Below are positions 39,040 to 47,507 of a stretch of 64,000 bases of DNA, in pieces. Source of the DNA: Microcella alkalica (lineage in GTDB: Bacteria; Actinomycetota; Actinomycetes; Actinomycetales; Microbacteriaceae); the NCBI RefSeq assembly GCF_014595885.1, contig NZ_JABUKC010000003.1, forward strand, positions 482,207-546,206, read 5' to 3'. A model generated the notes under the pieces. It searched no databases. It was not told the DNA's origin and saw only the letters and a list, made by a program, of their open reading frames with translations. Every line of letters begins with the position of its first letter. Within the stretch, counting starts at the first letter, position 1. Both the position numbers and the translations under genes were made by a program.

Positions 39040-40106
39040 CGCACCCTGTTCAGGACGGTCTCGGCGACGGGGTGGAGCTCGTCGCGGAGGGCGGCGGGGA
39101 TGTGCGGCTCGGCCAGGCGGGCGAGCGCGCGCTGGGCGTAGCCGCGCGCGAGGTCCTCCGCGAAGGCCTTGGCGCCGCACTGCACGAGCAGCAGGCGCGC
39201 CTCGATGGCCTGCTCGTGCGTGAGGTCGGGGTCGCCGATGAGCTGCTGCAGCCGAGCCCACTCGGGGGTCGAGCAGGCGAAGGCGATCATGACGGTGCGC
39301 TTGCCCTCGCGCAGGTCGCCGATCGTGGTCTTGCCGGTCGACTCCTCCTCGCCGAAGACGCCGAGCACGTCGTCGACGATCTGGTAGGCGATGCCGATCT
39401 CGCGCCCGAACTCGCCGAGCGTGGCGACCGCGGCTTCGCTCGCGCCGGCGAGCACCGCGCCGGCCTGCAGCGGGGTCTCGAACGAGTACACGGCGGTCTT
39501 CAGGCGTTCCATGGTCAGGATCTCGTCGACGAGCGGCGCCGCGGTCGCCATCGACAGGTCGACGTCGAGCAGCTCGCCCGCGGCGGAGGCGAACATCGCC
39601 TCGTCGAGGATGTCGAGCAGACGGTCGCGCATGGCGCCCGTGACGCCGCTGCGGTCGATGAGCCGGTAGGCGTTGAACAGGGCGAGGTCGCCGGCGATGA
39701 CGGCGGCGGACACGCCCCGGTGCTCGGCGATCTCGACGCTCGCGCCGCGCCCGACGGCGTGGTCGCGGTAGGTGCCGGAGATGTTGGGGATGCCCCGCCG
39801 CACGAAGTCGCGGTCGATCACGTCGTCGTGCACGATGAGGGCGGTGTGCAGCAGCTCGAAGCTCGCGCCGACGTAGGCCGCGGCATCCATGTCGTCGCCG
39901 CCGAGCCCGGCGTATGCGGCCATGACCATGCGCGGCCGGAACCGCTTGCCGCCCTGCGTGTTGCGCTCGAGCAGACCCCAGAGGTGCTCGTACGACGAGC
40001 CGAGGGGGCTCGCACGCTTCTTGGCTAGGCTGAAGAAGCGCTCCAGCACAGCGTCGACCAGGGCTCCGCGTTGCGCGGCAACCGCCACCTGGTCGTGTCG
40101 ATCCAC
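39036..40106 (-). CDS. crtE: Geranylgeranyl diphosphate synthase
   Basis: Polyprenyl synthase making GGPP for CrtB. The first Asp-rich motif is LIVHDDVIDRD. The second region is IAYQIVDDVLGVFG, in which the last Asp of the usual DDxxD is replaced by Gly, as in several actinobacterial members. GKRFRPRM and GEEESTGKTTIGDLREGK are further family motifs. 356 residues. The GTG at 40106 is preceded by a TAGTCT box at 6 nt. First gene of the crt operon. Confidence 0.93.
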   Translation of the reverse strand: MDRHDQVAVAAQRGALVDAVLERFFSLAKKRASPLGSSYEHLWGLLERNTQGGKRFRPRMVMAAYAGLGGDDMDAAAYVGASFELLHTALIVHDDVIDRDFVRRGIPNISGTYRDHAVGRGASVEIAEHRGVSAAVIAGDLALFNAYRLIDRSGVTGAMRDRLLDILDEAMFASAAGELLDVDLSMATAAPLVDEILTMERLKTAVYSFETPLQAGAVLAGASEAAVATLGEFGREIGIAYQIVDDVLGVFGEEESTGKTTIGDLREGKRTVMIAFACSTPEWARLQQLIGDPDLTHEQAIEARLLLVQCGAKAFAEDLARGYAQRALARLAEPHIPAALRDELHPVAETVLNRVR

Positions 40107-40127
40107 CCGAGCAGACTAGCGGCACCC
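40107..40127. promoter_or_regulatory. Divergent crtE/idi promoter region of 21 bp
   Basis: Only 21 bp separate the start codons of crtE (minus, 40106) and idi (plus, 40128). A TAGTCT box on the minus strand and a TAGCGG box on the plus strand overlap at the shared CTAG, each 5-6 nt from its start codon. Any -35 elements or operators would therefore have to lie inside the opposite coding region. Confidence 0.65.
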
Positions 40128-40664
40128 ATGACCGGAAAGCCCGAGAACGTCGTTCTCCTCGCCGACGACGGCACGCCCGTCGGTCTCGCCCCCAAGGCGA
40201 CGGTGCACACCACCGACACCCCCCTGCACCTGGCCTTCTCGTGCCACGTCTTCGACGAGCGCGGGCGGGTGCTCGTCACCCGGCGGGCGCTCGGCAAGGC
40301 CACCTGGCCGGGCGTGTGGTCGAACAGCTTCTGCGGCCACCCGGCGCCGGACGAGCCCTTCGAGCAGGCGATCGCCCGCCGCGCCGAGCGTGAGCTCGGG
40401 CTGCGCGTGCGCGACGTGCGCCCGGCGCTGCCCGACTTCCGCTACCGGGCGGTCGACGCCTCGGGCATCGTCGAGAACGAGATCTGCCCCGTCTTCACGG
40501 CGATCGCCGAGGGCGACCCGGAGCCGGCCGACGACGAGGTCGCCGAGTGGGCGTGGGTCGAGCCGGAGGCGCTGCGCTCGGCCGTCGGCGCGACGCCCTT
40601 CGCCTACAGCCCGTGGCTCGGCTGGCAGCTGGAGGCCTGGCAGGGCGAGTACCGCCCGGCCTGA
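40128..40664 (+). CDS. idi: Isopentenyl-diphosphate delta-isomerase, type 1
   Basis: Interconverts IPP and DMAPP, feeding the carotenoid pathway. Nudix-fold enzyme of 178 residues with the catalytic Cys in SNSFCGHPAPDE, FSCHVFDERGRVLVTRRAL upstream, and the metal-binding Glu pair in IVENEICPVF. The ATG at 40128 gives the family's usual N-terminus; earlier codons in this frame lie inside the crtE promoter and coding region. Divergent from crtE. Confidence 0.95.
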   Translation: MTGKPENVVLLADDGTPVGLAPKATVHTTDTPLHLAFSCHVFDERGRVLVTRRALGKATWPGVWSNSFCGHPAPDEPFEQAIARRAERELGLRVRDVRPALPDFRYRAVDASGIVENEICPVFTAIAEGDPEPADDEVAEWAWVEPEALRSAVGATPFAYSPWLGWQLEAWQGEYRPA

Positions 40665-40670
40665 GGCGGC

Positions 40671-42782
40671 TCAGGCGTGACCGGTGAGCGGCAGCGCCTC
40701 GTCGTCGGCCAGGCCCTCGGCGGGTGACGCCGATCGGGCGGATGCTCCGCCGAGGCCGACCGGATCCGCGAGCGCTCGCCGCTCGAGCTCGGCGTCGCGA
40801 TCCCAGGGCAGCGCGACGCGCGCCGTGGTGCCCGTCGACCCGTCGGAGAGCAGCTCGACCGAGCCCGCGAGCCGCTGCTCGACGAGCGCCCGCACGATAG
40901 GCAGGCCGAGCCCCGTGCCCGGCACGTCGCGGTGCTGGGCATCCGAGACGCGGTAGAAGCGCTCCCAGACCTGGTCGAGCACGGCCGGCGGGATGCCCGG
41001 GCCGCGATCGGCGATCGTGATGACGGGGCCAGCGATCGTCGACTCGACGCGCACCGCGACGTGCTCGCCGTCGGGCGTGAACTTCACCGCGTTCGACAGG
41101 AGGTTCGCGAGCACGCGCGTGAGGTCCTGCGGCACCGAGCGCACCGGCACCGAGCCGTCCGCGGCGTCGACCTCGATGCGCACCGAGCGACCCGCCGCGA
41201 GCCCCTCGGCGTCCTGCGCGCAGTGCCGGGTGAGCGCGACGAGGTCGAAGGAGTGCGACGGGCGCGCCACGGCGTTCGCCGAGCTCAGCTTGCCGAGCTC
41301 GAGCACGTCCTCGATGACGTCGGCGAGGCGCCGGGCGTTGCGGGCGATGACCTCGCTCGCGACGCGCTCGCGCTCGCCGAGCGGCGCATCCTCCAGGTCC
41401 TCCACGAAGCCCAGGATGCTCGTGACCGGCGTGCGCAGCTCGTGGCTGACGGAGGAGATGAAGTCGTCCTTCTGCCGGTTGAGGTCGCGCAGACGCTCGG
41501 CGGCGTCGAGCGCGCGGCGCTCGCGCTCGTCGCGGGCGGTCACGTCGGTGAACACGAGCGTCATGACGGTCGTGGCCGCGACTCCCTCGTGGAGCCCGAG
41601 GTCGACGTCATACCGCCGGTCGCCCTGGTCGACCTCGACGCGGCCCGGCTTTCGGTCGTGGATGAGGGCGTCAAGCTCCGCGACCCCGAAGAGCGGCTGC
41701 CCCGGTGTCATGCGGAGCCCCACCACACCCCACGTGGGCGGCATCGACTCCCGACCGAGCGCGCCGAGCGCGGTCGCGTTGACGCCGACAACGCGAAGTC
41801 GGTCGCCGTCGGTCACCTCAGCGATGAGGATGCCCGTGTCGCTGTTAACAATGCCGCCCCGGAGGAGCGCTTCCCTGGCCCCGAGCTGCGTGACGACGTT
41901 CGCCCAGTCGTTGCGCGCCGCCGCGACGAACAGCGCGGAGCAGGCATGCACGATGAGGAACAGCTGCAGGATGAGCTGCGCCATGCGCGGATCCGTCTGG
42001 GCGACGTCGCCGATTGCACCGCCGCCCATGCCGACGAGGGTCGTCGAGAGCACGGCCACCACGATCAGTTCGATCGCGACGACGATGATCGGCAAGCGGA
42101 AGGCCGCCCACAGCAGCACCACGAAAGGGAGGAACGCCACGGGCAGGGCGTTGTCCGGCCAGAACACCCACGCGACGATGACGAACACGACGACGAGCTG
42201 GAGCACGATCTCAAGGCGCCGATGCCCGCGCACCGTTCGCCGACTGACGAGCGCTAGCGGGGCGATGACGAGCATCGCCGAGCCATGGGAAGCGACCAGG
42301 CTGAGGAAACTGGTCAGGAACGAGCCGCCGGCCACCATCGCGGCGGTGAGGCCGCCCAGCACGCCCATGACGACCGCACCGAGAACCACGGCGGCGACGA
42401 AGCGGGCGACGTCGCGCACGCCGTCCATGCGGGCCTCCGGCCCGCCGCGCGAGGCGAACTGCGCGACGACGAGCGCTTCGACCGCGTTGGCCACGCCGTA
42501 GCCGAGGGTGAGCCCGAGCTCACGGCCGAGCACAGCGTTCGCGACCACCGCGGCGAGGAACACCCCACCCGCGGCGACGGTGCGCGTGCCGCGCGACGCG
42601 AGCACGGCGATCACCGCGATGCCGGCAGCCGGCCACCACGGCGCGATCGGGGCGCCCGGTTCCCGTAAGGCGACGCTCAGCGCACCGACCACGCCGCCGG
42701 CCGCCAGGAGCAGCACGATCACGCTCCGTCGCACCAGCGGGGTCGCGAACCAGAGCTGCGTCACGATGCCGCCCTGACCCAT
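40671..42782 (-). CDS. MASE1-domain sensor histidine kinase (second copy)
   Basis: A 703-residue membrane kinase, paralogous to the one at 18815. The MASE1-like N-terminus has PWWPAAGIAVIAVLA; a PAS-like region precedes HisKA (SHELRTPVTSILGFVEDLED) and HATPase_c (NLLSNAVKFTPDGE, GTGLGLPIVRALVE). The ATG at 42782 is preferred to GTG 42824 because AAGGAG lies 5 nt before it. It diverges from the receiver protein at 42868, its likely partner. Confidence 0.87.
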   Translation of the reverse strand: MGQGGIVTQLWFATPLVRRSVIVLLLAAGGVVGALSVALREPGAPIAPWWPAAGIAVIAVLASRGTRTVAAGGVFLAAVVANAVLGRELGLTLGYGVANAVEALVVAQFASRGGPEARMDGVRDVARFVAAVVLGAVVMGVLGGLTAAMVAGGSFLTSFLSLVASHGSAMLVIAPLALVSRRTVRGHRRLEIVLQLVVVFVIVAWVFWPDNALPVAFLPFVVLLWAAFRLPIIVVAIELIVVAVLSTTLVGMGGGAIGDVAQTDPRMAQLILQLFLIVHACSALFVAAARNDWANVVTQLGAREALLRGGIVNSDTGILIAEVTDGDRLRVVGVNATALGALGRESMPPTWGVVGLRMTPGQPLFGVAELDALIHDRKPGRVEVDQGDRRYDVDLGLHEGVAATTVMTLVFTDVTARDERERRALDAAERLRDLNRQKDDFISSVSHELRTPVTSILGFVEDLEDAPLGERERVASEVIARNARRLADVIEDVLELGKLSSANAVARPSHSFDLVALTRHCAQDAEGLAAGRSVRIEVDAADGSVPVRSVPQDLTRVLANLLSNAVKFTPDGEHVAVRVESTIAGPVITIADRGPGIPPAVLDQVWERFYRVSDAQHRDVPGTGLGLPIVRALVEQRLAGSVELLSDGSTGTTARVALPWDRDAELERRALADPVGLGGASARSASPAEGLADDEALPLTGHA

Positions 42783-42867
42783 CGCTGCTCCTTCCGCGAC
42801 GCGGTCGCCGGAAAGGTCGAACACGTGTCACTCGTGAGACTAGAGTCTGACCAGCGGAAGGGGAATC

Positions 42868-43239
42868 GTGACGCGGATTCTGATCGTGGAGGATGAGCCC
42901 GACGTCCTCCTGCTGCTCGAGAACCGAGTGCGCGGCGCCGGGCACGAGGTCATGAGCGCGAGCGACGGCGAGCGCGGACTCGAGCTGGCGCTCGAGGAGC
43001 GCCCCGACCTCGTCATCCTCGACTGGATGATGCCCAAGCTCGACGGCATCGAGGTGCTCGAGCGACTGCGCGCCGACGGCCCCGGCCGCGACATCAAGGT
43101 GCTCATGCTCACCGCGCGCTCGCAGCAGAAGGACGTCGAGCGGGCCTTCGCCGCCGGCGCCGACGACTACATCGTCAAGCCGTTCAGCTCGCGCGAGCTC
43201 ATCGAGCGCATCGCGGCGCTGCTCACCGCCGCCGCCTGA
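42868..43239 (+). CDS. Stand-alone receiver-domain response regulator (second copy)
   Basis: A 123-residue receiver domain without output domain: acidic residues in LIVEDEPDV, phospho-acceptor in LVILDWMMPKLDG, Lys in DYIVKPFSS. It shares the WMMP motif, length and divergent kinase neighbour with the protein at 18394. A TAGAGT box and AAGGGG precede the GTG start. AGACTAGAGTCT at about 42838-42849 forms a short inverted repeat in the shared promoter. Confidence 0.88.
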   Translation: MTRILIVEDEPDVLLLLENRVRGAGHEVMSASDGERGLELALEERPDLVILDWMMPKLDGIEVLERLRADGPGRDIKVLMLTARSQQKDVERAFAAGADDYIVKPFSSRELIERIAALLTAAA

Positions 43240-43294
43240 CCTCGCGCGCGGTCGCGGCTCGCGCCGAGCATCCGCCGCTGGGAACGGCCCCCCG

Positions 43295-43891
43295 TCAGTC
43301 GGCCGAGCGCTCGCGCGGGATCTCGGTGCGGTGGAAGTTCTGGAACGAGCGCGACGCCGTCGGCCCGCGCTGACCCTGGTAGCGGTTCAGGTAGCTGCCC
43401 GTGCCGTACGGGTTCTCGGCCGGCGAGCTCAGCCGGAAGAAGCACAGCTGCCCGATCTTCATGCCCGGCCACAGCTTGATCGGCAGCGTCGCCACGTTGC
43501 TCAGCTCGAGCGTGACGTGCCCGCTGAAGCCGGGGTCGATGAAGCCCGCCGTCGAGTGCGTCAGCAGGCCCAGGCGGCCCAGCGAGCTCTTGCCCTCGAG
43601 GCGCGCCGCGACGTCGTCGGGCAGTGTCACCCGCTCGTACGTCGCGCCGAGCACGAACTCGCCCGGGTGCAGGATGAACGGCTCGCCCTCCTTCGCCTCG
43701 ACCAGGCGCGTCAGCTCGGGCTGATCCTCCGCCGGGTCGATGACGGGGTACTTGTGGTTGTCGAAGAGGCGGAAGAAGCTGTCGATCCGCACATCCACGC
43801 TCGACGGCTGCACCATCGCGAGGTCGAGCGGGTCGAGGCCGATGCGGCCCGACTCAAGTTCGGCACGGATGTCGCGGTCGCTCAGCAGCAT
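43295..43891 (-). CDS. dcd: dCTP deaminase
   Basis: Deaminates dCTP for thymidylate synthesis; in mycobacteria the homologue also hydrolyses dUTP. 198 residues. Conserved motifs are [23 protein letters not shown] and [21 protein letters not shown], with the C-terminal [17 protein letters not shown] lid. A TAGGCT box ends 7 nt before the ATG, so it appears leaderless. Confidence 0.95.
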   Translation of the reverse strand: MLLSDRDIRAELESGRIGLDPLDLAMVQPSSVDVRIDSFFRLFDNHKYPVIDPAEDQPELTRLVEAKEGEPFILHPGEFVLGATYERVTLPDDVAARLEGKSSLGRLGLLTHSTAGFIDPGFSGHVTLELSNVATLPIKLWPGMKIGQLCFFRLSSPAENPYGTGSYLNRYQGQRGPTASRSFQNFHRTEIPRERSAD

Positions 43892-43956
43892 GACGCTCAG
43901 CCTAGCGACGGGGTGAGGTTCGCTACACTGGGCCCGCAGCCCTCGGGTCTGCGACT

Positions 43957-44027
43957 GGGGATGTAGTTCAATGGCAGAACTTCAGCTTCCCAAGCTGATA
44001 GCGCGGGTTCGATTCCCGTCATCCCCT
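43957..44027 (+). tRNA. tRNA-Gly (anticodon CCC)
   Basis: A 71-nt cloverleaf. The acceptor stem is GGGGATG/CATCCCC, the anticodon stem TCAGC/GCTGA around TTCCCAA gives anticodon CCC, and the T arm is GCGGG-TTCGATT-CCCGT. CCA is not encoded. A TACACT -10 box lies at 43924-43929. It reads GGG glycine codons. Confidence 0.96.
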
Positions 44028-44114
44028 CGGTGTTGATGGCTCCGCCGCCGCTGCTGCGGCGCAGCGGTGCGAAGCTCGATCCGTGTCGCTCGCCGTTGCC
44101 CTGATCGGAGGCAC

Positions 44115-44501
44115 ATGCAGCTGACGGATGCTGGGCTCTCGTTCGTGACCGAGCGGCACCTGGGCACGCTCTCGACGGTGGGCCGCGACGGGCGCACGCA
44201 CGCGGTGCCGGTCGGCTTCACGTGGCGCGACGGCGTCGTGCGGGTCATCGGCAGTCGTGGGTCGCAGAAGTTCGTCAACGCGCAGCGGTCGGGCCGGGCA
44301 TCCGTCAGCAGCGTCGACGGCGCGCGCTGGATCTCGTTCGAGGGGCCCGCCCGCCTGCTGACCGATGCGGAGTCGGTCGCGCTCGGAGTCGCGCTGTACA
44401 CCGAGCGCTACCGCGAGCCGCGGCCCAACCCCGAGCGCGGGGTGCTCGAGATCGTGGTCGAGCGCGTGCTCGCCTCCCGCGGGCTGCGCGCCGAAAACTG
44501 A
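44115..44501 (+). CDS. PPOX-class F420-dependent oxidoreductase
   Basis: Split-barrel flavin/deazaflavin protein of 128 residues. It has THAVPVGFTWRDGVVRV and KFVNAQRSGRASVSSVDG, the pattern of the F420-binding branch of the pyridoxamine-phosphate-oxidase-like family. GGAGG lies 3 nt before the ATG at 44115. Biochemical substrate unknown. Confidence 0.82.
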   Translation: MQLTDAGLSFVTERHLGTLSTVGRDGRTHAVPVGFTWRDGVVRVIGSRGSQKFVNAQRSGRASVSSVDGARWISFEGPARLLTDAESVALGVALYTERYREPRPNPERGVLEIVVERVLASRGLRAEN

Positions 44502-44523
44502 GCCGCGGGTCGGCTCGTCGCGG

Positions 44524-44919
44524 TCAGCGCTCCTCGACGAGCGCCAGCTGCGAGCCGTCGAGGTCGACCAGGTACGCCGCGCGCTGACCCCACGACTGCG
44601 TCGCAACGGGCGTGAGGCGGGGGATGCCCGTGGTCGACTGCGCGACGCCGGCCTGCGCGAACGCCGCGTGCAGAGCATCCACGTCGGCCACACGGAGCAC
44701 GCACTGGTGGTCGCTCGTCGACGGGTCGAGGGTCGGATGCGGGAAGAACTCGAGCTCGATCGACCCGCGGCGCATACGCAACCAGGTGTCGTCGTGGTGG
44801 ACGACGTCGAAACCGAGCCGGCCGTAGAAGGCGGCGGTGGCGGCGAGGTCGCGAGCGGGCAGCGCGGGGTGGGCGCGGTCGTGCGAGCCGTCGTTCGTGA
44901 GCCGAGCATCCGTCGTCAT
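44524..44919 (-). CDS. VOC-family (glyoxalase/bleomycin-resistance-like) protein
   Basis: A 131-residue VOC-fold protein: HPALPARDLAATAAFYGRLG at the start, the metal-ligand-like SIELEFF and the terminal AYLVDLDGSQLALVE. Similar proteins bind bleomycin-type antibiotics, but the function here is not established. The ATG follows TACGGT by 6 nt. Confidence 0.8.
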   Translation of the reverse strand: MTTDARLTNDGSHDRAHPALPARDLAATAAFYGRLGFDVVHHDDTWLRMRRGSIELEFFPHPTLDPSTSDHQCVLRVADVDALHAAFAQAGVAQSTTGIPRLTPVATQSWGQRAAYLVDLDGSQLALVEER

Positions 44920-44964
44920 GGGACGACCGTACGCCTCACCGCGCTCCGCGGGTAGCGTGGGGGC

Positions 44965-45408
44965 GTGCGCCTGACCGACCTGCCGTGGAACCGCGTGTGG
45001 GCGGTCGCGTTCGGCGTGGGGCTCCTGCTGCTGGGGGCCGCCGGGTTCGTCGTCTCGCTGGGCCGGCCGCCGCTCGACCCGGTCGGGGTGCCGCTGCTGA
45101 TCGTGTTCACGGCGAACCCGCTGCAGTCGGTGGTGACGATGGCGACCGGCGCGGTGCTGCTCGTGCCCGGGCTGCGGTCGCTGCACGCCGCCCGCTCGGT
45201 CAACCGCGTCATGGGCACCCTGCTGCTCGCGTTCGGCATCGCCGGGCTCTACCTCATCGGCACGCCCGCGAACGTGCTGGCGCTGAACTCCAGCGACGTG
45301 CTCGTGCAGTTCGCGGCGTCGGCGTTCCTGCTCGGGGCGGGCTTCGGGGCCGACCGCAGGGCGTCGACGCCTCCCGCTGCGAACCCCGCCGCGCCCCCGG
45401 CAGGCTGA
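44965..45408 (+). CDS. DUF4383-like membrane protein
   Basis: A 147-residue protein with four predicted helices and conserved-looking NPLQSVVTMATGAVLLVPGL and GIAGLYLIG segments. It resembles the DUF4383 group. The GTG start lies 6 nt after a TAGCGT box. Divergent from the VOC gene, 45 bp apart. Function unknown. Confidence 0.7.
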   Translation: MRLTDLPWNRVWAVAFGVGLLLLGAAGFVVSLGRPPLDPVGVPLLIVFTANPLQSVVTMATGAVLLVPGLRSLHAARSVNRVMGTLLLAFGIAGLYLIGTPANVLALNSSDVLVQFAASAFLLGAGFGADRRASTPPAANPAAPPAG

Positions 45409-45459
45409 CCGTTCGCTGAGCGCGGGCAACCGCGCCGCTCGGCGCGACGAACAGGGTGC

Positions 45460-46086
45460 ATGACCGCAGTGCACCGCTCCCTCGTCGCCCTGACCCTGCT
45501 CGGCGCGAGCATTGTGCATCTCGCCGTCGCCGCCTCGGGCGTCGCACCGCTCGCCGCGGCGCTGCTCGGCGTCGTGGGCGTCGCCGAAGCCGTGGGAGCC
45601 ACCCTTGTGCTGCGCGGTGCGCTCGCCGCCGACCCCGCGCTGCTCGTGGCGCTCGTCGTCGCGCCGGTCATCCTGCTCTCGGGGGCGCTCACGCTCGCCG
45701 ACGCGCTCGAGCGCCCCGACCTGGTGGCGGCGTTCGCGATGCCTGCCCTGCTGGGCTCGGCCGTGCTCGCCTTCGCGGGCGCCGCGGTCGCTGGCCTCGC
45801 GGCGCGCAGGCTGCGATCGGCGGATGCTCCGCGCGCCGTGCCCGCCCGTCCCAGCCGCCCGGCCCGCCAGGCGGTGCTGCTCGTCTCGGCGCTCATCGCC
45901 ACGGGCGCCGTGGCGGCCCCCGCCGTGGCGTCGGTGCGGCCCGAGCTCGTGCCCGGCAGCGCCGTGACGACCCTCGTCGACGAGCGCGGCGCCGACGAGC
46001 AGCAGGCGCCGCAGGAGGCGCAGGAGCAGCCGGAGCCCCGCTTCGCGGTGCCCGGCCACGAGGGCCACCACGGCATGACGCCGTAG
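45460..46086 (+). CDS. Hypothetical membrane protein with His-rich C-terminus
   Basis: A 208-residue protein of about five hydrophobic segments, with an intramembrane His in SIVHLAVAA and a polar tail ending GHEGHHGMTP that could bind metal ions. The CopD-CtaG copper-related gene lies 2.4 kb away, so a role in copper handling is a guess only. No family was recognised. Confidence 0.6.
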   Translation: MTAVHRSLVALTLLGASIVHLAVAASGVAPLAAALLGVVGVAEAVGATLVLRGALAADPALLVALVVAPVILLSGALTLADALERPDLVAAFAMPALLGSAVLAFAGAAVAGLAARRLRSADAPRAVPARPSRPARQAVLLVSALIATGAVAAPAVASVRPELVPGSAVTTLVDERGADEQQAPQEAQEQPEPRFAVPGHEGHHGMTP

Positions 46087-46123
46087 CGCGCGCCGCGGCT
46101 CGGTCGCGCGAGACCGCCGCGAC

Positions 46124-47449
46124 TCAGCTCGCGCGCTCGACCGCCCGCCCGATGATGGGCTCGACGTCGGCCATGAAGCGCCGCACGTCGGCGTCGACGA
46201 TGACGTCGCTCGGCCGCAGCCCGCGCGTGAGGTAGAGCCCCTCGAGCGAGCGGATGCGCGACAGTGCGACGTACGCCTGCCCCGGCGCGAACGCGCGAGG
46301 CCCGAGGTCGACGATCGCCTGGTTGTAGGTCGAGCCCTGCGACTTGTGGATCGTGACCGCCCACGCCAGCCGCAGCGGGAACTGCGTGAACTCGGCCACG
46401 ACCTCTTTCGTGACGCGCTTCGTCGCGGCCGAGTAGGTGTACTTGTACTTCTCCCACACCGCGGGCAGCACCTCGTGGCTCTCGCCCTCGACCTCGACGT
46501 GCACGGTCTTGCCGATGCGCTCGACGGTGCCGAGTGAGCCGTTTACCCAGCGCATGACGCCGTCGCCGGCGGTGTCGTTGCGCAGGAACATCACCTGCGC
46601 CCCGACCTTGAGCTCGAGGGTCTCGTCGGCGGGGTAGCCGCCGCGGCCGCCGAACTCGCCCGCGATGTCGGCGCGCGCGGTCTTGGCGGCGCCGGGCAGC
46701 CGACGCAGGGCATCCGTGTTGATGCGCGTCACGGTCGCGTTCGTCGTCGCGAGCGTCAGGATGCCGTCGCTCGGCGGGGTGCGCTCGCCCGCGGCGTTGA
46801 GGGCGCGCCCGATCTCGGGCGTGACCTCGCCATGCCGCACCGCCGAGAGCATGTGGCGGAAGGCTTCATCCTGCTGGCGGTGGATCGTCTGCAGCTCGAC
46901 GATGCGCAGCGGCGCCTCGGCACACACCTTCGCGTCGAAGAACCACATCGAGCGGTAGTGGTCGGCGTAGTAGGCGCGCTCGCCCTCATCGCGGCCCGGC
47001 ACGGGCGCGAGCTGGTACGGGTCGCCGAAGAGCACCACCTGCGCGCCGCCGAACGGCTCGTGCGGGCGGGCGCGGCTCTGCCGCAGGCGGCGATCGATCG
47101 CATCCATGAGGTCGGCGCTCACCATCGAGACCTCGTCGATGACGATCGTGTCGACCCCGCCGAGCAGCTTCGCCAGCTGCGGCGGGTTCTCGAGCTCGTG
47201 GTCGGCGATGAGCCCGATGGGCAGCCGGAACAGCGAGTGGATCGTCTGCCCGCCCACGTTGAGGGCCGCGACCCCAGTCGGCGCGCACACGATGACGGTG
47301 CGGTCGGTCGTGGCCAGGAACTCCTGCAGCAGCGTCGACTTGCCCGTGCCTGCGCGCCCCGTCACGAAGACGTGCTCGCGCGTCGACTCGATGAGCTCGA
47401 GCACCGCCCGCTGCTCGGCCGCGAGGCCGGCGTCGGGTCGCAAGGGCAT
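46124..47449 (-). CDS. PIF1-like DNA helicase / AAA ATPase
   Basis: SF1B helicase of 441 residues. Walker A is VTGRAGTGKSTLL, motif Ic/II regions are APTGVAALNVGGQTIHSLF and TIVIDEVSMVSADLMDAID, and the C-terminal motif is AWAVTIHKSQGSTYNQAIVD with YVALSRIRSLEGLYL. These match bacterial PIF1/RecD2-type proteins acting on DNA ends or G-quadruplexes. The ATG at 47449 follows TACCCT by 7 nt; the longer frame to 47509 would cross the divergent promoter. Confidence 0.87.
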   Translation of the reverse strand: MPLRPDAGLAAEQRAVLELIESTREHVFVTGRAGTGKSTLLQEFLATTDRTVIVCAPTGVAALNVGGQTIHSLFRLPIGLIADHELENPPQLAKLLGGVDTIVIDEVSMVSADLMDAIDRRLRQSRARPHEPFGGAQVVLFGDPYQLAPVPGRDEGERAYYADHYRSMWFFDAKVCAEAPLRIVELQTIHRQQDEAFRHMLSAVRHGEVTPEIGRALNAAGERTPPSDGILTLATTNATVTRINTDALRRLPGAAKTARADIAGEFGGRGGYPADETLELKVGAQVMFLRNDTAGDGVMRWVNGSLGTVERIGKTVHVEVEGESHEVLPAVWEKYKYTYSAATKRVTKEVVAEFTQFPLRLAWAVTIHKSQGSTYNQAIVDLGPRAFAPGQAYVALSRIRSLEGLYLTRGLRPSDVIVDADVRRFMADVEPIIGRAVERAS

Positions 47450-47507
47450 GCCAGCCAGGGTACCCGCGTGCGTCGCTCGGTCGTCGCGCGCACCTAGGCT
47501 GTCGCGC

